DNA of 64,000 nucleotides from Mucilaginibacter rivuli (GCF_019391655.1 NZ_JAHXPQ010000001.1:62001-126000); one strand, 5' to 3'. Shown: positions 9,012-17,938, numbered from the stretch's first letter. Notes: generated from the sequence alone by a model not told the origin. A program made the numbers and translations.

Positions 9012-9728
9012 CTATGCCACCTGCGATATAAACTTCACCAAACACTTCTTTGCCACAGGTAACAACGTTTGCTCCAGCGGGAAACAAATATCGCTTTCCA
9101 CATGGTATACCGCCGGGTTGGGCAGGTGTTTGTAACGATAAATGAGGTCGCTTTTTATGGCTTCGGGTGTATTGATTATCCCACGTTCGTACAAATCAAC
9201 AAAGCGGGTATTGATACCGCGGTATTTATCATCCTTCCCCTCAAAAATGGTAATGTTGTATTCGTACACGTAATTGCTTTTTTCGGTACCATTACGCAGT
9301 GTAAAATAGCCGTGGTAAGGTAATAGCGGTATTACGCCAACGGTTTCAATGTTGAGGTGGCGCTCCACAAAATCGTAAATTTCTTTGCCTGTTTTTATGG
9401 CCGGGTCCATCTGCTTAAGGGCATAAGCTATTATCTGCTCTATCTCCTTTAACAAGTTATCATCTTCCACTATTTTTTGGTAAGTGAGTTTTACGGCCAT
9501 TATCTCTACCTGTGTTAACCTTTGCGGGAAAGCCTGCTGCAGCGTGTTTTTATTATCCCTAAAGCTAACCAGGTTATTGTAATGGTAGATCAGGTCGGTA
9601 AGGTTGGGGTACAGTTTGCTACGGTCAAAGTGGCGGTTTATCTCCTGCAGGTAATCCAGCAGGACGTATTTTTTGAGCTCAAAATCAATACGGCCCTCAA
9701 TAAACCAGTTAATCCCTAACGATCTCAT
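9012..9728 (-). CDS. Conserved protein of unknown function
   Basis: A 238-residue cytosolic protein, mostly helical in its first half (YVLLDYLQEINRHFDRSKLYP) and rich in beta strands later. It starts MRSLGINWFIEGRIDFE and has a conserved-looking end, LLPVAKKCLVKFIS. The sequence resembles a lineage-restricted Bacteroidota protein, but no domain name can be given. It is divergent from the methyltransferase-family gene, with starts about 54 bases apart, so the two may share a promoter region. Confidence 0.8.
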   Translation of the reverse strand: MRSLGINWFIEGRIDFELKKYVLLDYLQEINRHFDRSKLYPNLTDLIYHYNNLVSFRDNKNTLQQAFPQRLTQVEIMAVKLTYQKIVEDDNLLKEIEQIIAYALKQMDPAIKTGKEIYDFVERHLNIETVGVIPLLPYHGYFTLRNGTEKSNYVYEYNITIFEGKDDKYRGINTRFVDLYERGIINTPEAIKSDLIYRYKHLPNPAVYHVESDICFPLEQTLLPVAKKCLVKFISQVA

Positions 9729-9782
9729 AATTTACCCTCCTTTCAAAAACCTTAAATTACAAAAAAAAGCCCATTTTTGTAT

Positions 9783-10493
9783 ATGCCTAAAGGAACACTT
9801 TATTTGGTCCCGGTTCCGCTTGCCGATAACGCGGCGCAAAAATCGTATACCCCTTATCTTACCGAAACAATAAACAGTATTGGCGAGTATATTGTAGAGA
9901 ACGAAAAAACCGCGCGAAAATTTTTGAAGGAGGCGGGTATCAGCATCCCGCAAAATCAATTGGTTATTCACGACTATGGCAAACACCAGCGCGGCGGCAG
10001 CCTGGGCGAGTTTTTTGTCGGGCTCGAATCCGGTCGTTCTGTTGGCCTGATGAGTGAAGCCGGTTGCCCCGGCATTGCCGACCCCGGCGCCGATATTGTT
10101 GCCGAGGCACACAAACGCGGTATTAAAGTGGTGCCCTTGGTTGGCCCAAGCTCCATTTTACTGGCACTGATGGCATCCGGATTTAACGGGCAGAGTTTTA
10201 CTTTCCACGGCTATTTGCCGATAGATAAAGCCGAGCGCGGCAGAAAGATTAAAGACCTGGAAAATAATTCCATCCGCTTTAAGCAAACACAATTGTTTAT
10301 AGAAACGCCGTTCCGTAATACGCCCATGTTGGAGGAGATATTGCGCAGTTGTAATCCGCGTACACACTTATGCATAGCCTGTAACTTAACTGCCGAAGAT
10401 GAGTTTGTTAAAACCCAAACCATTGCCGACTGGAAAAAACAAATACCCGACCTGCATAAAAAACCAACCATTTTTCTGTTATCGGGTTTGTAG
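9783..10493 (+). CDS. SAM-dependent methyltransferase, tetrapyrrole methylase (RsmI-like) family
   Basis: A 236-residue cytosolic enzyme. It starts MPKGTLYLVPVPLADNAAQ, the first strand of the tetrapyrrole methylase fold, and carries GLMSEAGCPGIADPGADIV and the SAM-site segment VVPLVGPSSILLALMASGFNG. These are hallmarks of the family that includes RsmI, the 2'-O-methyltransferase of 16S rRNA C1402. It is shorter and more divergent than true RsmI, so the target is not certain. The ATG at 9783 was chosen over a TTG six bases earlier. Confidence 0.85.
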   Translation: MPKGTLYLVPVPLADNAAQKSYTPYLTETINSIGEYIVENEKTARKFLKEAGISIPQNQLVIHDYGKHQRGGSLGEFFVGLESGRSVGLMSEAGCPGIADPGADIVAEAHKRGIKVVPLVGPSSILLALMASGFNGQSFTFHGYLPIDKAERGRKIKDLENNSIRFKQTQLFIETPFRNTPMLEEILRSCNPRTHLCIACNLTAEDEFVKTQTIADWKKQIPDLHKKPTIFLLSGL

Positions 10494-10499
10494 TTAGGG

Positions 10500-12104
10500 A
10501 TGAAAATAACGCAGCAGCATACATCGGTTTTAATTGTAGGCGCAGGCCCATCGGGACTAATGATGGCTGCCCAATTGCTGCGTAACGGTATACAACCTGT
10601 TATTATTGATAGTAAGCAAGGGCCAACGCCGTATTCAAAAGCATTAGCTGTTCAGGCAAGGTCGCTGGAGATATACCGGCAATTAGGTATTTTGAATGGC
10701 ATCCTACCCAATGGTAAAAAGGCGCAAGGCGTATCGCTAAATCAGGATGGCAAAAGAGTAGCCGAGCTTTCCTTGCGGGATATGGGCGGGCAATTAACCC
10801 CGTTCCCGTTTTTACTGATGTACCAGCAAAGTAAAAACGAGCGCCTTTTATTGGATTACCTGACCCAAAATTGCTTGCCGGTTTATTGGAATACCACACT
10901 TACATCGCTCAGCCAGAAAGGAGACATCACCGAGGTATTGCTTAGCAGCGATGGCGAAGAAATAAAACTGACCTGTGATTGGCTTATCGGCGCGGATGGC
11001 GCCCGCAGCCCGGTGCGGAAGGAATTGGATATCCCGTTTAACGGCGATACCTACCAGCACCAGTTTTACCTGGCCGATGTTACACTTGAGAAAGCGGATG
11101 ATGGCAATGTGCATTTGTACCTTGCTGCACACGGTTTTGCTGCATTTTTTTTGATGCCCGAAGAGAACAGGTACCGCGTGGTAGGTATTTTGCCTGCCGA
11201 ACTGAACGGGCGCGAAGACCTTACGATAGACGATATTAAACCATACCTTACCGAAGTTGTAAAAGTTGACCTGCCTGTTGTAGCATGCCATTGGTTTACC
11301 ACATACCGCCTGCATCACCGCATGGCGGATCGTTTTAAAAACGGGAACTGTTTTTTAATTGGCGATGCCGCGCACATCCACTCGCCGGTTGGCGGGCAGG
11401 GTATGAATACCGGTTTGCAGGATGCTTATAATTTGGCCTGGAAACTGGCAGGCGTAGTAAACGGGCAATTCAAGCTATCCATATTGGATAGTTATGCCGA
11501 AGAACGTATGCCGGTAGCTAAAGACCTGCTAAAAACGACCGATAAGGCATTTACTTTTATCCTTTCGGAAAGGTTTTGGGTGAGAAAGCTAAAGACCTGG
11601 TTTTTACCGATGATATTAAAGTGGGCTTGGGGCAGCGTTAAACTGCGACAAAAGTTCTTCATCAAAATATCGCAAACGGGTATCAGCTATCGCGAAAGCA
11701 AGCTTAACCTGCACCTGAGCCGATCTGCAAAAATAAAAGCCGGCGACAGGCTGCCCTACCTTAAACTATACGACGAAAAGAAACAAACCGAAACCGACCT
11801 GCACGAATGGTGCGCCCAGCCGGGTTTCACTTTCATAGCCATGGGTAAAATTACCGAGATGGACCTTTTCAGCCTGGCCAAATGGATCAGCCAGACCTAC
11901 CCCAACCTGCTCAACTTTTTCTACCTGCCGCCATCAGCACGTAATCAGCATGTTTTTGATGCTTTTGAAGTAATGGCCCCCTACCAAAAAACACTCATCA
12001 TCCGCCCCGATATGCATATTGGGCTCATTAATGATGGCATCGACATGGAGATCATCAGGAAGTATATGGAGGATGTGGTGGGTGTTTTGAAGGGGAAGGG
12101 TTAA
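10500..12104 (+). CDS. FAD-dependent aromatic-type monooxygenase
   Basis: A 534-residue group A flavoprotein hydroxylase of the PheA/TfdB type. The Rossmann motif GAGPSGLMMA lies near residue 15, the DG motif is in GADGARSPVRKEL near 165, and the second FAD motif is GDAAHIHSPVGGQGMNTG near 285, followed by DAYNLAWKLA. The C-terminal third has the thioredoxin-like fold of phenol hydroxylases (PYQKTLIIRPDMHIG). It would insert oxygen into an aromatic or related substrate using NAD(P)H. The substrate is unknown. The gene begins 6 bases after the methyltransferase gene, implying one transcript. Confidence 0.88.
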   Translation: MKITQQHTSVLIVGAGPSGLMMAAQLLRNGIQPVIIDSKQGPTPYSKALAVQARSLEIYRQLGILNGILPNGKKAQGVSLNQDGKRVAELSLRDMGGQLTPFPFLLMYQQSKNERLLLDYLTQNCLPVYWNTTLTSLSQKGDITEVLLSSDGEEIKLTCDWLIGADGARSPVRKELDIPFNGDTYQHQFYLADVTLEKADDGNVHLYLAAHGFAAFFLMPEENRYRVVGILPAELNGREDLTIDDIKPYLTEVVKVDLPVVACHWFTTYRLHHRMADRFKNGNCFLIGDAAHIHSPVGGQGMNTGLQDAYNLAWKLAGVVNGQFKLSILDSYAEERMPVAKDLLKTTDKAFTFILSERFWVRKLKTWFLPMILKWAWGSVKLRQKFFIKISQTGISYRESKLNLHLSRSAKIKAGDRLPYLKLYDEKKQTETDLHEWCAQPGFTFIAMGKITEMDLFSLAKWISQTYPNLLNFFYLPPSARNQHVFDAFEVMAPYQKTLIIRPDMHIGLINDGIDMEIIRKYMEDVVGVLKGKG

Positions 12105-12110
12105 AAACCG

Positions 12111-12139
12111 CGTCATTGCGAGGCACGAAGCAATCCTAA
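12111..12139. repeat. Dispersed GTCATTGCG repeat, single arm
   Basis: This 29-base block is identical to the reverse complement of 22609-22637. It begins CGTCATTGCGAGGCACGAAG, lies directly after the monooxygenase stop and represents one arm of a repeat family that is palindromic elsewhere in the window. Confidence 0.75.
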
Positions 12140-12214
12140 CTTATACATTCGCAGCATTGGATACTGTTTACCAACCTATCGAAAATTGCTTTGTACCTTA
12201 TAATGACGGTTATA

Positions 12215-12865
12215 CTATTTAATTCTCGTTACACCGTATTCAATACCGGTAGACTTGAAGAAGCCTTTTATAATATCGAACTTCTGCTCGCAAAACTCGC
12301 CCATTTTAATTTTTTCGGAACTTACACGGTATTGGTGGCATTCAAAACAAATATCTATATGCGCAAAGGTATTCCCCTTGTCGTCAATAAACAAAATAGC
12401 ATTTCGGGGAGAGTAACAACTATATCCGGAATCGCCGATCCAGTTAGGTGCCTTATCACCAATATTGTATAGGATATCCGTTAGTTTATTAAGACTGAAC
12501 TTATCAATCACCTTAATTTCTTTGAAGACGGAATAATTAATGTATTTATTTCTAAACGGAATTTTAGATTCATAAATAGAATCGGTGTTAACCCGTTTTG
12601 AAGTATTACCGTCTATATGGATTTTGCTGGGTGGTCCTGCAGAATAATCTTCAAAAGAGACTAATTTAACATACACGGCTTTATTAAACGGATAAAATCG
12701 CAGGCGTTGGGATGCCGTATATTTATTCCGGTGTAAGCAATTATTGTTCTGTTCGGCCAGTTTATCTTCAGCATTTGTTGGCCGACGATTTAATGGGTAA
12801 TGACTTTGCCCAAACACCAAACAAAACTCAAAGCAAAGTAATAATATCAGCGCAGCCTTTCTCAT
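12215..12865 (-). CDS. Secreted protein of unknown function
   Basis: A 216-residue protein from the ATG at 12865, with signal peptide MRKAALILLLCFEFCLVFG. The mature part is polar with scattered Cys residues (NNNCLH, SGYSCYSPR, CFECHQYR). No family recognised. CFEC plus the paired cysteines could form disulphides in the periplasm. Longer starts would overlap the end of miaE, whose stop lies 4 bases upstream, so the shorter start was chosen. Confidence 0.7.
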   Translation of the reverse strand: MRKAALILLLCFEFCLVFGQSHYPLNRRPTNAEDKLAEQNNNCLHRNKYTASQRLRFYPFNKAVYVKLVSFEDYSAGPPSKIHIDGNTSKRVNTDSIYESKIPFRNKYINYSVFKEIKVIDKFSLNKLTDILYNIGDKAPNWIGDSGYSCYSPRNAILFIDDKGNTFAHIDICFECHQYRVSSEKIKMGEFCEQKFDIIKGFFKSTGIEYGVTRIK

Positions 12866-12869
12866 AAGG

Positions 12870-13469
12870 CTACCCATGTATTGTTTCCTTCTTCCCATAA
12901 TTCTTAACCACCTCCGCTTCGTAAGCTAAAAACTCCTTCCAGCGGGCATCCACATCAATGGTGCCGGCGTGTTTTTTAGCGAGGCCCAAAAACATGGTGT
13001 AGTGGGTGGCTTCGCTTATCATCAGCTCGTGGTAAAATTTGGATAGTTCCTCGTCGTTAATATTTTCGGAGAGTACCTTGAAGCGTTCGCAGCTACGGGC
13101 TTCAATCATGGCCGATAGCAGCAGGCGGTCTATCATCTGGTTAAGGCGGCTGCCGCCGGGCTTGTTAAACTTAGCCAACTGGCCCACGTAGTCATCTTTA
13201 CGCTCCTTGCCTAATACATATCCGCGTGCGATGATAATGTCGTGTACGCGCTTAAAATGGTCCATTTCTTCCTGCACCAAAAGTGCCATTTCGGTTACCA
13301 GGTCGGGGAAGTTGGGGTTTTGGGTAATAAGGGTAATGGCATTAGTAGCCGCCTTTTGCTCGCAATAGGCATGGTCGGTCAGCAGTTCTTCAATATTGCT
13401 TTCTACCACGTTCTTCACCCAAAGCGGGTCGGTAGGTAATTGTAGTTTAAGGATGGTTTTTTCGCTCAC
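12870..13469 (-). CDS. miaE: tRNA-(ms2io6A37) hydroxylase
   Basis: A 199-residue non-haem diiron enzyme of ferritin-like four-helix fold that hydroxylates the isopentenyl group of ms2i6A37 in tRNA. Iron ligands are visible as Glu/His pairs: EEMDHFKRVH near residue 72, EARSCERF near 125 and SEATHY near 155. The length matches MiaE. The start codon is GTG. An approximate copy of the first codons and leader reappears beyond the neighbouring toxin-antitoxin pair (see findings). Confidence 0.92.
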   Translation of the reverse strand: MSEKTILKLQLPTDPLWVKNVVESNIEELLTDHAYCEQKAATNAITLITQNPNFPDLVTEMALLVQEEMDHFKRVHDIIIARGYVLGKERKDDYVGQLAKFNKPGGSRLNQMIDRLLLSAMIEARSCERFKVLSENINDEELSKFYHELMISEATHYTMFLGLAKKHAGTIDVDARWKEFLAYEAEVVKNYGKKETIHG

Positions 13470-13487
13470 AGGGCAAAGTTAGGGATT
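13431..13487. repeat. Direct repeat copy A (miaE 5' end)
   Basis: About 57 bases covering the first 13 miaE codons and its leader. They match 14043-14098 in the same orientation with only a few substitutions and single-base gaps. Shared blocks include GGATGGTTTTTT and GGCAAAGTTAGGGA. Confidence 0.8.
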
Positions 13488-13794
13488 ATAACTTCTTGGT
13501 GAAAGCCGGATTATTGGAGATAGAACGGGAATGATGATGAATGGTTATAATGTGAACTTCTTCGTCCGGTATCACGTCATAAATTATTCGGTAATGTTTA
13601 AATAAAAGTTCTCGTGCACCTTCAAAATCTACTGATACCTTTCCACGAGAAGTATTCGCTTTAAGTATTTTGATAACCGTTCTTATATCGTTTACTTCTT
13701 TCTTTGCGTAGAACAGCGAATCGCGGCGAATAAAATTATAGATACCTAACAGGTCATTTTTGGCAATATCCGAATAAACTATTTTTACTGCCAT
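13486..13794 (-). CDS. RelE/ParE-family toxin
   Basis: A 102-residue protein with the ParE/RelE fold: VKIVYSDIAKNDLLGIYNFI at the N-terminus, the typical GARELLFKHYRIIYDV beta hairpin and the terminal VHIITIHHHSR. ParE toxins poison gyrase, while RelE-type ones cut mRNA on the ribosome; which applies is not decided here, though the profile leans to ParE. It overlaps the upstream antitoxin gene by 10 bases, the usual coupling of such modules. Confidence 0.88.
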   Translation of the reverse strand: MAVKIVYSDIAKNDLLGIYNFIRRDSLFYAKKEVNDIRTVIKILKANTSRGKVSVDFEGARELLFKHYRIIYDVIPDEEVHIITIHHHSRSISNNPAFTKKL

Positions 13795-13964
13795 GAATCT
13801 ATTAGCTTATCCATTTCTTCTTCGGTTAAGCTTTCTCCATCTTTAATCTGTTGACGGCCAATTTCAACTTTTTGTAGCAAAATAATTTTTTCTATCAATT
13901 CATCTGCCGAAAAATCTTCGGGCATATGATCTATAAGTTCATGTATCTTGTTTTTAGAAAGCAT
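13785..13964 (-). CDS. Antitoxin partner of the ParE-type toxin
   Basis: A 59-residue acidic, helical protein starting MLSKNKIHELIDHMPEDFSADELIEK. It precedes and overlaps the toxin gene. The C-terminal tail (SLTEEEMDKLIDSW) is of the kind that wraps a ParE/RelE toxin. The ATG at 13964, preceded by GGAAATGC, was chosen over a longer start at 14021 because the extra residues look like untranslated leader. No clear DNA-binding fold is visible in so short a protein. Confidence 0.8.
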   Translation of the reverse strand: MLSKNKIHELIDHMPEDFSADELIEKIILLQKVEIGRQQIKDGESLTEEEMDKLIDSWQ

Positions 13965-14042
13965 AGCATTTCCTTTTTTTATAAAGATAAGCAATAAGTT
14001 TTCAAATTTACATGCCACCAAATATTATTGATACCTAAAAGT

Positions 14043-14098
14043 GGTAGGAGTTGTAGTTTAGGATGGTTTTTTGCTCACGGGGCAAAGTTAGGGAATTT
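14043..14098. repeat. Direct repeat copy B (decayed miaE 5' end)
   Basis: A degenerate second copy of the miaE leader and first codons (compare 13431-13487). Single-base deletions break its reading frame. Together the two copies bracket the toxin-antitoxin pair. Confidence 0.8.
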
Positions 14099-14117
14099 TT
14101 AAATTCGGAATCGGCTT

Positions 14118-14795
14118 TTAATAAGCGACGCGTGTTTCTCTAACCAAATCCCAATTCCCATTAGTATTTTTAAAAATACAGCGACTTCCACCGTCCGCTC
14201 GCGACACCTCAATATAGGCATAACGCCGGTCATTCGAAAAAAATGGTTTCGAAAATCGGAAATAGTTTCGCTCCTCCAAAGGCAAAGCTGAATTTGCTTT
14301 TTCGCAATATGCATTATGTGTTGCCGTAGCTTTCTTTAGTGCTTTATCTACCTGTTTTTGGCTTGCGTTTGGGCGACTAAAAACAGCGATGGTATCGTTG
14401 TTTTTAAGATTAAGTCTTTTAGCAGCCGCTCGGCTCGTACAGGCTATTATTCGTACAACTTTAACCATCGAATATACGTGCTTGGGCAAATGTTCATTAT
14501 CCACGCATTTAGCCCGTGGCAACAGAAGTTCGCACCATTTAAATGATGTAGTGTCTGTTTTGACATTTATTTTAAACTCATTGAACGGGATGTTTAAAAC
14601 AGACTTTGAATCTGATTCTAAATCAAAGTGATCAGTTTCACCTTTTGCCGGTTCATCAAGTAAATAAAAATATTGGTAGTATTTCGGAACCTCCAACTCT
14701 ATAACTTTCTGCATTAGCTTCAGCATTGTGGTGTCGGCAGCAGAAGCGGTAATGCCGCTTAAAACAAGGAGAACTGTTATTGCGAAGACCTTCAT
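14118..14795 (-). CDS. Secreted protein of unknown function
   Basis: A 225-residue protein with signal peptide MKVFAITVLLVLSGITASA. Mature features include DTTMLKLMQKVIELEVPKYYQYF and the C-terminal RRYAYIEVSRADGGSRCIF, which looks like a beta sheet. No family recognised. It is probably periplasmic and seems to be expressed alone. Confidence 0.75.
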   Translation of the reverse strand: MKVFAITVLLVLSGITASAADTTMLKLMQKVIELEVPKYYQYFYLLDEPAKGETDHFDLESDSKSVLNIPFNEFKINVKTDTTSFKWCELLLPRAKCVDNEHLPKHVYSMVKVVRIIACTSRAAAKRLNLKNNDTIAVFSRPNASQKQVDKALKKATATHNAYCEKANSALPLEERNYFRFSKPFFSNDRRYAYIEVSRADGGSRCIFKNTNGNWDLVRETRVAY

Positions 14796-14900
14796 TACTC
14801 AAATTTAACTAATTTGAATATCATTCCTGTTGTGCAATTAATGTCGCTGTTTTTACTTGTAAGATGGGTTGCTGAAACAAGTTCAGCATGACCGGTGATA

Positions 14901-14937
14901 ATAAATCCGAAATCGAAAATCCGACTTCCGAAATCAA
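14901..14937. repeat. Dispersed CCGAAATCG repeat, copy 1
   Basis: Contains AAATCCGAAATCGAAAATCC followed by GACTTCCGAAATC, nearly identical to 54893-54926 and to the reverse complement of 62249-62280. It lies just beyond the 3' end of nadD. Confidence 0.75.
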
Positions 14938-14938
14938 A

Positions 14939-15514
14939 TTAGTGCCTGTACAATCCCTTGCTCTCAATAAACTTCAGCACAGGCTCGGGTACAAAAAACT
15001 GTACGTTCTTTTTCTCGGCGATGGATTTACGGATAAAGGTTGCCGATAGTTCCATCAGCGGTGTCATGGTGATGTGTACGGATGGATGGGTGGCCAGGTC
15101 GGTATTTTCATAACCGGGGCGTGGGTACACGTATATCTGGTAATCGCGCAGTATGAGTTTGTAGTTTTTCCATTTGTGCAGGGTAACCAGGTTATCCGAT
15201 CCCATAATAATGGCAAACTCGTGCTGCGGGTACTTTTCTTTAAGGTGGGTTAGCGTATCGATAGTGTATGATGGCTGGGGCAATTGCAGTTCAACATCGC
15301 TAACTTGAATGTTGGTTGCATTATCGGTAGCCAGGCGGGCCATTTCAATCCTGTCGTAGGTGTTGATCAGGTCGCCGTACTTTTTTAACGGATTTTGGGG
15401 CGATACCACCAGCCATACCTTATCCAGATCGGTGTGATTTGCCATGTAATTAGCAATGATCATGTGGCCGATGTGTACAGGGTTGAACGAGCCGAATAGT
15501 AAGCCTATCTTCAT
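14939..15514 (-). CDS. nadD: Nicotinate-nucleotide adenylyltransferase
   Basis: Adenylylates nicotinate mononucleotide in NAD synthesis. A 191-residue protein whose N-terminus MKIGLLFGSFNPVHIGHMII contains the nucleotidyltransferase motifs (GSFNPVHxGH), and whose second ATP site is ELSATFIRKSI near 160 (SxTxxR). The ATG at 15514 was preferred to a TTG six bases upstream. It lies 14 bases after gmk on the same strand, as part of a yicC-gmk-nadD group common in Bacteroidota. Confidence 0.95.
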   Translation of the reverse strand: MKIGLLFGSFNPVHIGHMIIANYMANHTDLDKVWLVVSPQNPLKKYGDLINTYDRIEMARLATDNATNIQVSDVELQLPQPSYTIDTLTHLKEKYPQHEFAIIMGSDNLVTLHKWKNYKLILRDYQIYVYPRPGYENTDLATHPSVHITMTPLMELSATFIRKSIAEKKNVQFFVPEPVLKFIESKGLYRH

Positions 15515-15528
15515 TTGCAATGGGTCAG

Positions 15529-16107
15529 TTAAATATCCTTCTTTAAAAAATCAGTCACCAAAACCTTAGCTTCGGCGCATGCCGTTTCAAGTTCGTGATT
15601 TTTTAGGATGATATCAAATTGTGGAGCATAATTGAGCTCTTTTTCTGCTTTTACAAAACGTTCGGCTAATTTTTCGGCACTATCCGTGCCGCGGCCGGTT
15701 AAACGCTTCTTTAAAACCTCTAACGATGGCGGCTGAACGAATATGGCTAAAGCATGCTCTTCATATTTACGTTTTAAGTGCAGGCCACCTTCAACATCAA
15801 TATCAAAAATAACGTGTTTGCCTTTATCCCAAATGCGCTGTATCTCAGAACGCAGCGTACCGTAAAAAGTACCTGAGTACACCTCTTCAAACTCAACGAA
15901 CTGTTTTTTTGCTATGCGGTGCAAAAAATCCTCTTTGCTGATGAAATAATAATCTTTTTCATCGCGTTCATCGCCGCGTGGCTGGCGGGTAGTTGCCGAA
16001 ATGGAAAATTCCAGATCGGGAATTTCCTTTAGTAAGTGCCTTACTATGGTAGTTTTACCCGCGCCCGATGGTGCCGAAAATATGATGAGTTTGCCTTGTG
16101 TGCTCAT
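15529..16107 (-). CDS. gmk: Guanylate kinase
   Basis: Phosphorylates GMP to GDP with ATP. A 192-residue protein with Walker A SAPSGAGKTTI at about residues 11-21, the GMP-binding SATTRQPRGDERDEKDYYF segment and the EVYSGTFYGT strand. Normal length. It sits between yicC and nadD. Confidence 0.96.
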   Translation of the reverse strand: MSTQGKLIIFSAPSGAGKTTIVRHLLKEIPDLEFSISATTRQPRGDERDEKDYYFISKEDFLHRIAKKQFVEFEEVYSGTFYGTLRSEIQRIWDKGKHVIFDIDVEGGLHLKRKYEEHALAIFVQPPSLEVLKKRLTGRGTDSAEKLAERFVKAEKELNYAPQFDIILKNHELETACAEAKVLVTDFLKKDI

Positions 16108-16116
16108 TAGTTAATA

Positions 16117-16184
16117 GTTGTTGAGTTATAGGTTGTTGAGTTATTAGTTAAAGGTGTTAACAAACAACCTAATAACTCAACAAC
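16117..16184. repeat. Inverted and direct repeats between yicC and gmk
   Basis: GTTGTTGAGTTATTAG at 16132-16147 is perfectly complementary to 16169-16184, giving a 16-bp stem with a 21-base loop. GTTGTTGAGTTAT also occurs just upstream at 16118-16130. The hairpin lies between yicC and gmk and might affect read-through. Confidence 0.7.
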
Positions 16185-16205
16185 AAGTAACCTGATAACC
16201 CTCGC

Positions 16206-17081
16206 CTACAATACATTCAGTAGTTGTTCTTTTATTTTTTCCAGTTCTTCTTTCATGCCTACTACCAGCTTTTGCATGTTGGCATCGTTGGCTTTGGAGC
16301 CGATGGTATTTATTTCGCGGCCGATCTCCTGCGAGATGAAGCCTAACTTTTTGCCATTGGCGTCAGCACTTTTCAGGGTTTCTAAAAAATAATCACAATG
16401 GGCTTTCAGGCGTGTTTTTTCTTCGGTTATGTCCAGCTTATCTATGTAATAGATCAACTCCTGCTCAAAGCGGTTCTGATCTATGTTTTCGCGGCCAACG
16501 CTTTCGGATAAAAAGTTATCCAGGCGTTCGCGGATAACGGGTATGCGCTTAGGCTCTTCAATTTCAACTTTTTTAAGGTTATCCATAATGATGAGTATGC
16601 GCGATTTGATATCCTGCTCCAGTACACTACCTTCATCCAACCTAAATTGCTGAAATGCCTTGATGGCTTTTTGAAAGGTTTGTTCAACCACTTTCCACTC
16701 TTCTTCCGATACTGACTCATCATCGTATTTTACTACTTCGGGTAAACCCAGGGCCAGCTGAAAAAGGTTTGAAGCAGGTTCGTTAAGTTCTTCGCTTACC
16801 GATTTTAACTGCTCAAAATAATGTTTCAGTAAAACTTTATCGATGCCTGCCGCTTTAACTGTTTGTGCAGCCTGTTCAACGTTGATGGATAAGTTAACCT
16901 TGCCGCGTTCTATTTGCTTGTTGCATTCGGTACGCAGTTGGAACTCCTTATCGGAGAATGAGCGCGGTATGCGCAGGGATAGTTCCAGGAATTTACTGTT
17001 CAGGGATTTAATTTCAACGGTGTACTTTGTGCTGCCCGAATCATGGACGGCGAGTCCATACCCTGTCATGGATTTTATCAT
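16206..17081 (-). CDS. YicC/YloC-family endoribonuclease
   Basis: A 291-residue cytosolic protein beginning MIKSMTGYG, the classic start of the YicC family, and ending with the conserved DUF1732 tail (GSKANDANMQKLVVGMKEEL). Family members are metal-dependent endoribonucleases linked to stationary-phase growth and sRNA turnover. The ATG at 17081 was used instead of a TTG 6 bases earlier. It is first in the group with gmk and nadD. Confidence 0.92.
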   Translation of the reverse strand: MIKSMTGYGLAVHDSGSTKYTVEIKSLNSKFLELSLRIPRSFSDKEFQLRTECNKQIERGKVNLSINVEQAAQTVKAAGIDKVLLKHYFEQLKSVSEELNEPASNLFQLALGLPEVVKYDDESVSEEEWKVVEQTFQKAIKAFQQFRLDEGSVLEQDIKSRILIIMDNLKKVEIEEPKRIPVIRERLDNFLSESVGRENIDQNRFEQELIYYIDKLDITEEKTRLKAHCDYFLETLKSADANGKKLGFISQEIGREINTIGSKANDANMQKLVVGMKEELEKIKEQLLNVL

Positions 17082-17158
17082 GCGCAAAGATAGAAATTTA
17101 TTCGTAAACAGGTGTTTAAATGATATTTAACAAGCTTTTAACAATTTACCGCAGCTAA

Positions 17159-17926
17159 ATGGCTATTTTTATAAAATTGAAAACGATAAGTTATATACCC
17201 GCTAAATTTTTGAAGTCAATATTGGTTATGGTGTTGATGGCTTGCTATAGCCTCAGCTTTGCGCAAAGCGCGGCTTTTACTTTAACAGGTGTAGTTTACA
17301 ACAAAAATGGTTCGGAGCGTGTAGGGCAAGTTATTGTTGCCAATTTAAAAACAGGTTTGATAGCGGGCGGTGATGACATTGGCACCTTTAAAATTAACTG
17401 CGCCATTGGCGATACCCTGTTGTTTAAAAAGAAAGGTTATACCGACCAGAAGATACAGGTATTAAGCACTTTTGTACTGGTGGTTTATATGCATACCAAC
17501 GTTACCCTGAACGAAGTTGAGATACGGGATATTACCAAAAAACAAGAATTGCAGGAGGTAATGAAAGACTATAATAAAAAGGGAGTTTACAATGGCGGTA
17601 AGGCAAGTGTATTATCCAACATTTTTCATCCATTAAATGCTTTGTTTAATATTTTTGGTTCGGACTCCAAGAACGCCCGGCGCTTTCAGCGTGATGCCGA
17701 TAACGAATTACAACAACAGGCCATAAGCCGTAAGTTTACCGTGGCACAGGTGCAATTGGCTACCGGCCTGAAAGACGTAAAGCTGAAAAATTTTATGGAC
17801 AGCTATCGCCCAACTTATGATGAATGCAAAAACTGGAATGATTATGATGCGATAAGCTATATCAAAAAAGCATACGATAAGTTTGAGAAGGAAGGCGAAC
17901 CCGCTTTGCCTAAGTTGGTGCCGTAG
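17159..17926 (+). CDS. Secreted protein with carboxypeptidase-regulatory-like domain
   Basis: A 255-residue exported protein. A long N-terminal segment with a hydrophobic core (SILVMVLMACYSLSFAQ) forms the signal peptide. Residues 40-115 read like a CarboxypepD_reg-like beta sandwich: LTGVVYNKNGSERVGQVIV, then GDDIGTFKINCAIGDTLLFKKKGY and the closing VTLNEVEI. The rest (QELQEVMKDYNKKGVY) is helical and of unknown role. Such proteins are common in Bacteroidota envelopes. Confidence 0.78.
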   Translation: MAIFIKLKTISYIPAKFLKSILVMVLMACYSLSFAQSAAFTLTGVVYNKNGSERVGQVIVANLKTGLIAGGDDIGTFKINCAIGDTLLFKKKGYTDQKIQVLSTFVLVVYMHTNVTLNEVEIRDITKKQELQEVMKDYNKKGVYNGGKASVLSNIFHPLNALFNIFGSDSKNARRFQRDADNELQQQAISRKFTVAQVQLATGLKDVKLKNFMDSYRPTYDECKNWNDYDAISYIKKAYDKFEKEGEPALPKLVP

Positions 17927-17938
17927 TTCTCCTCTTTA

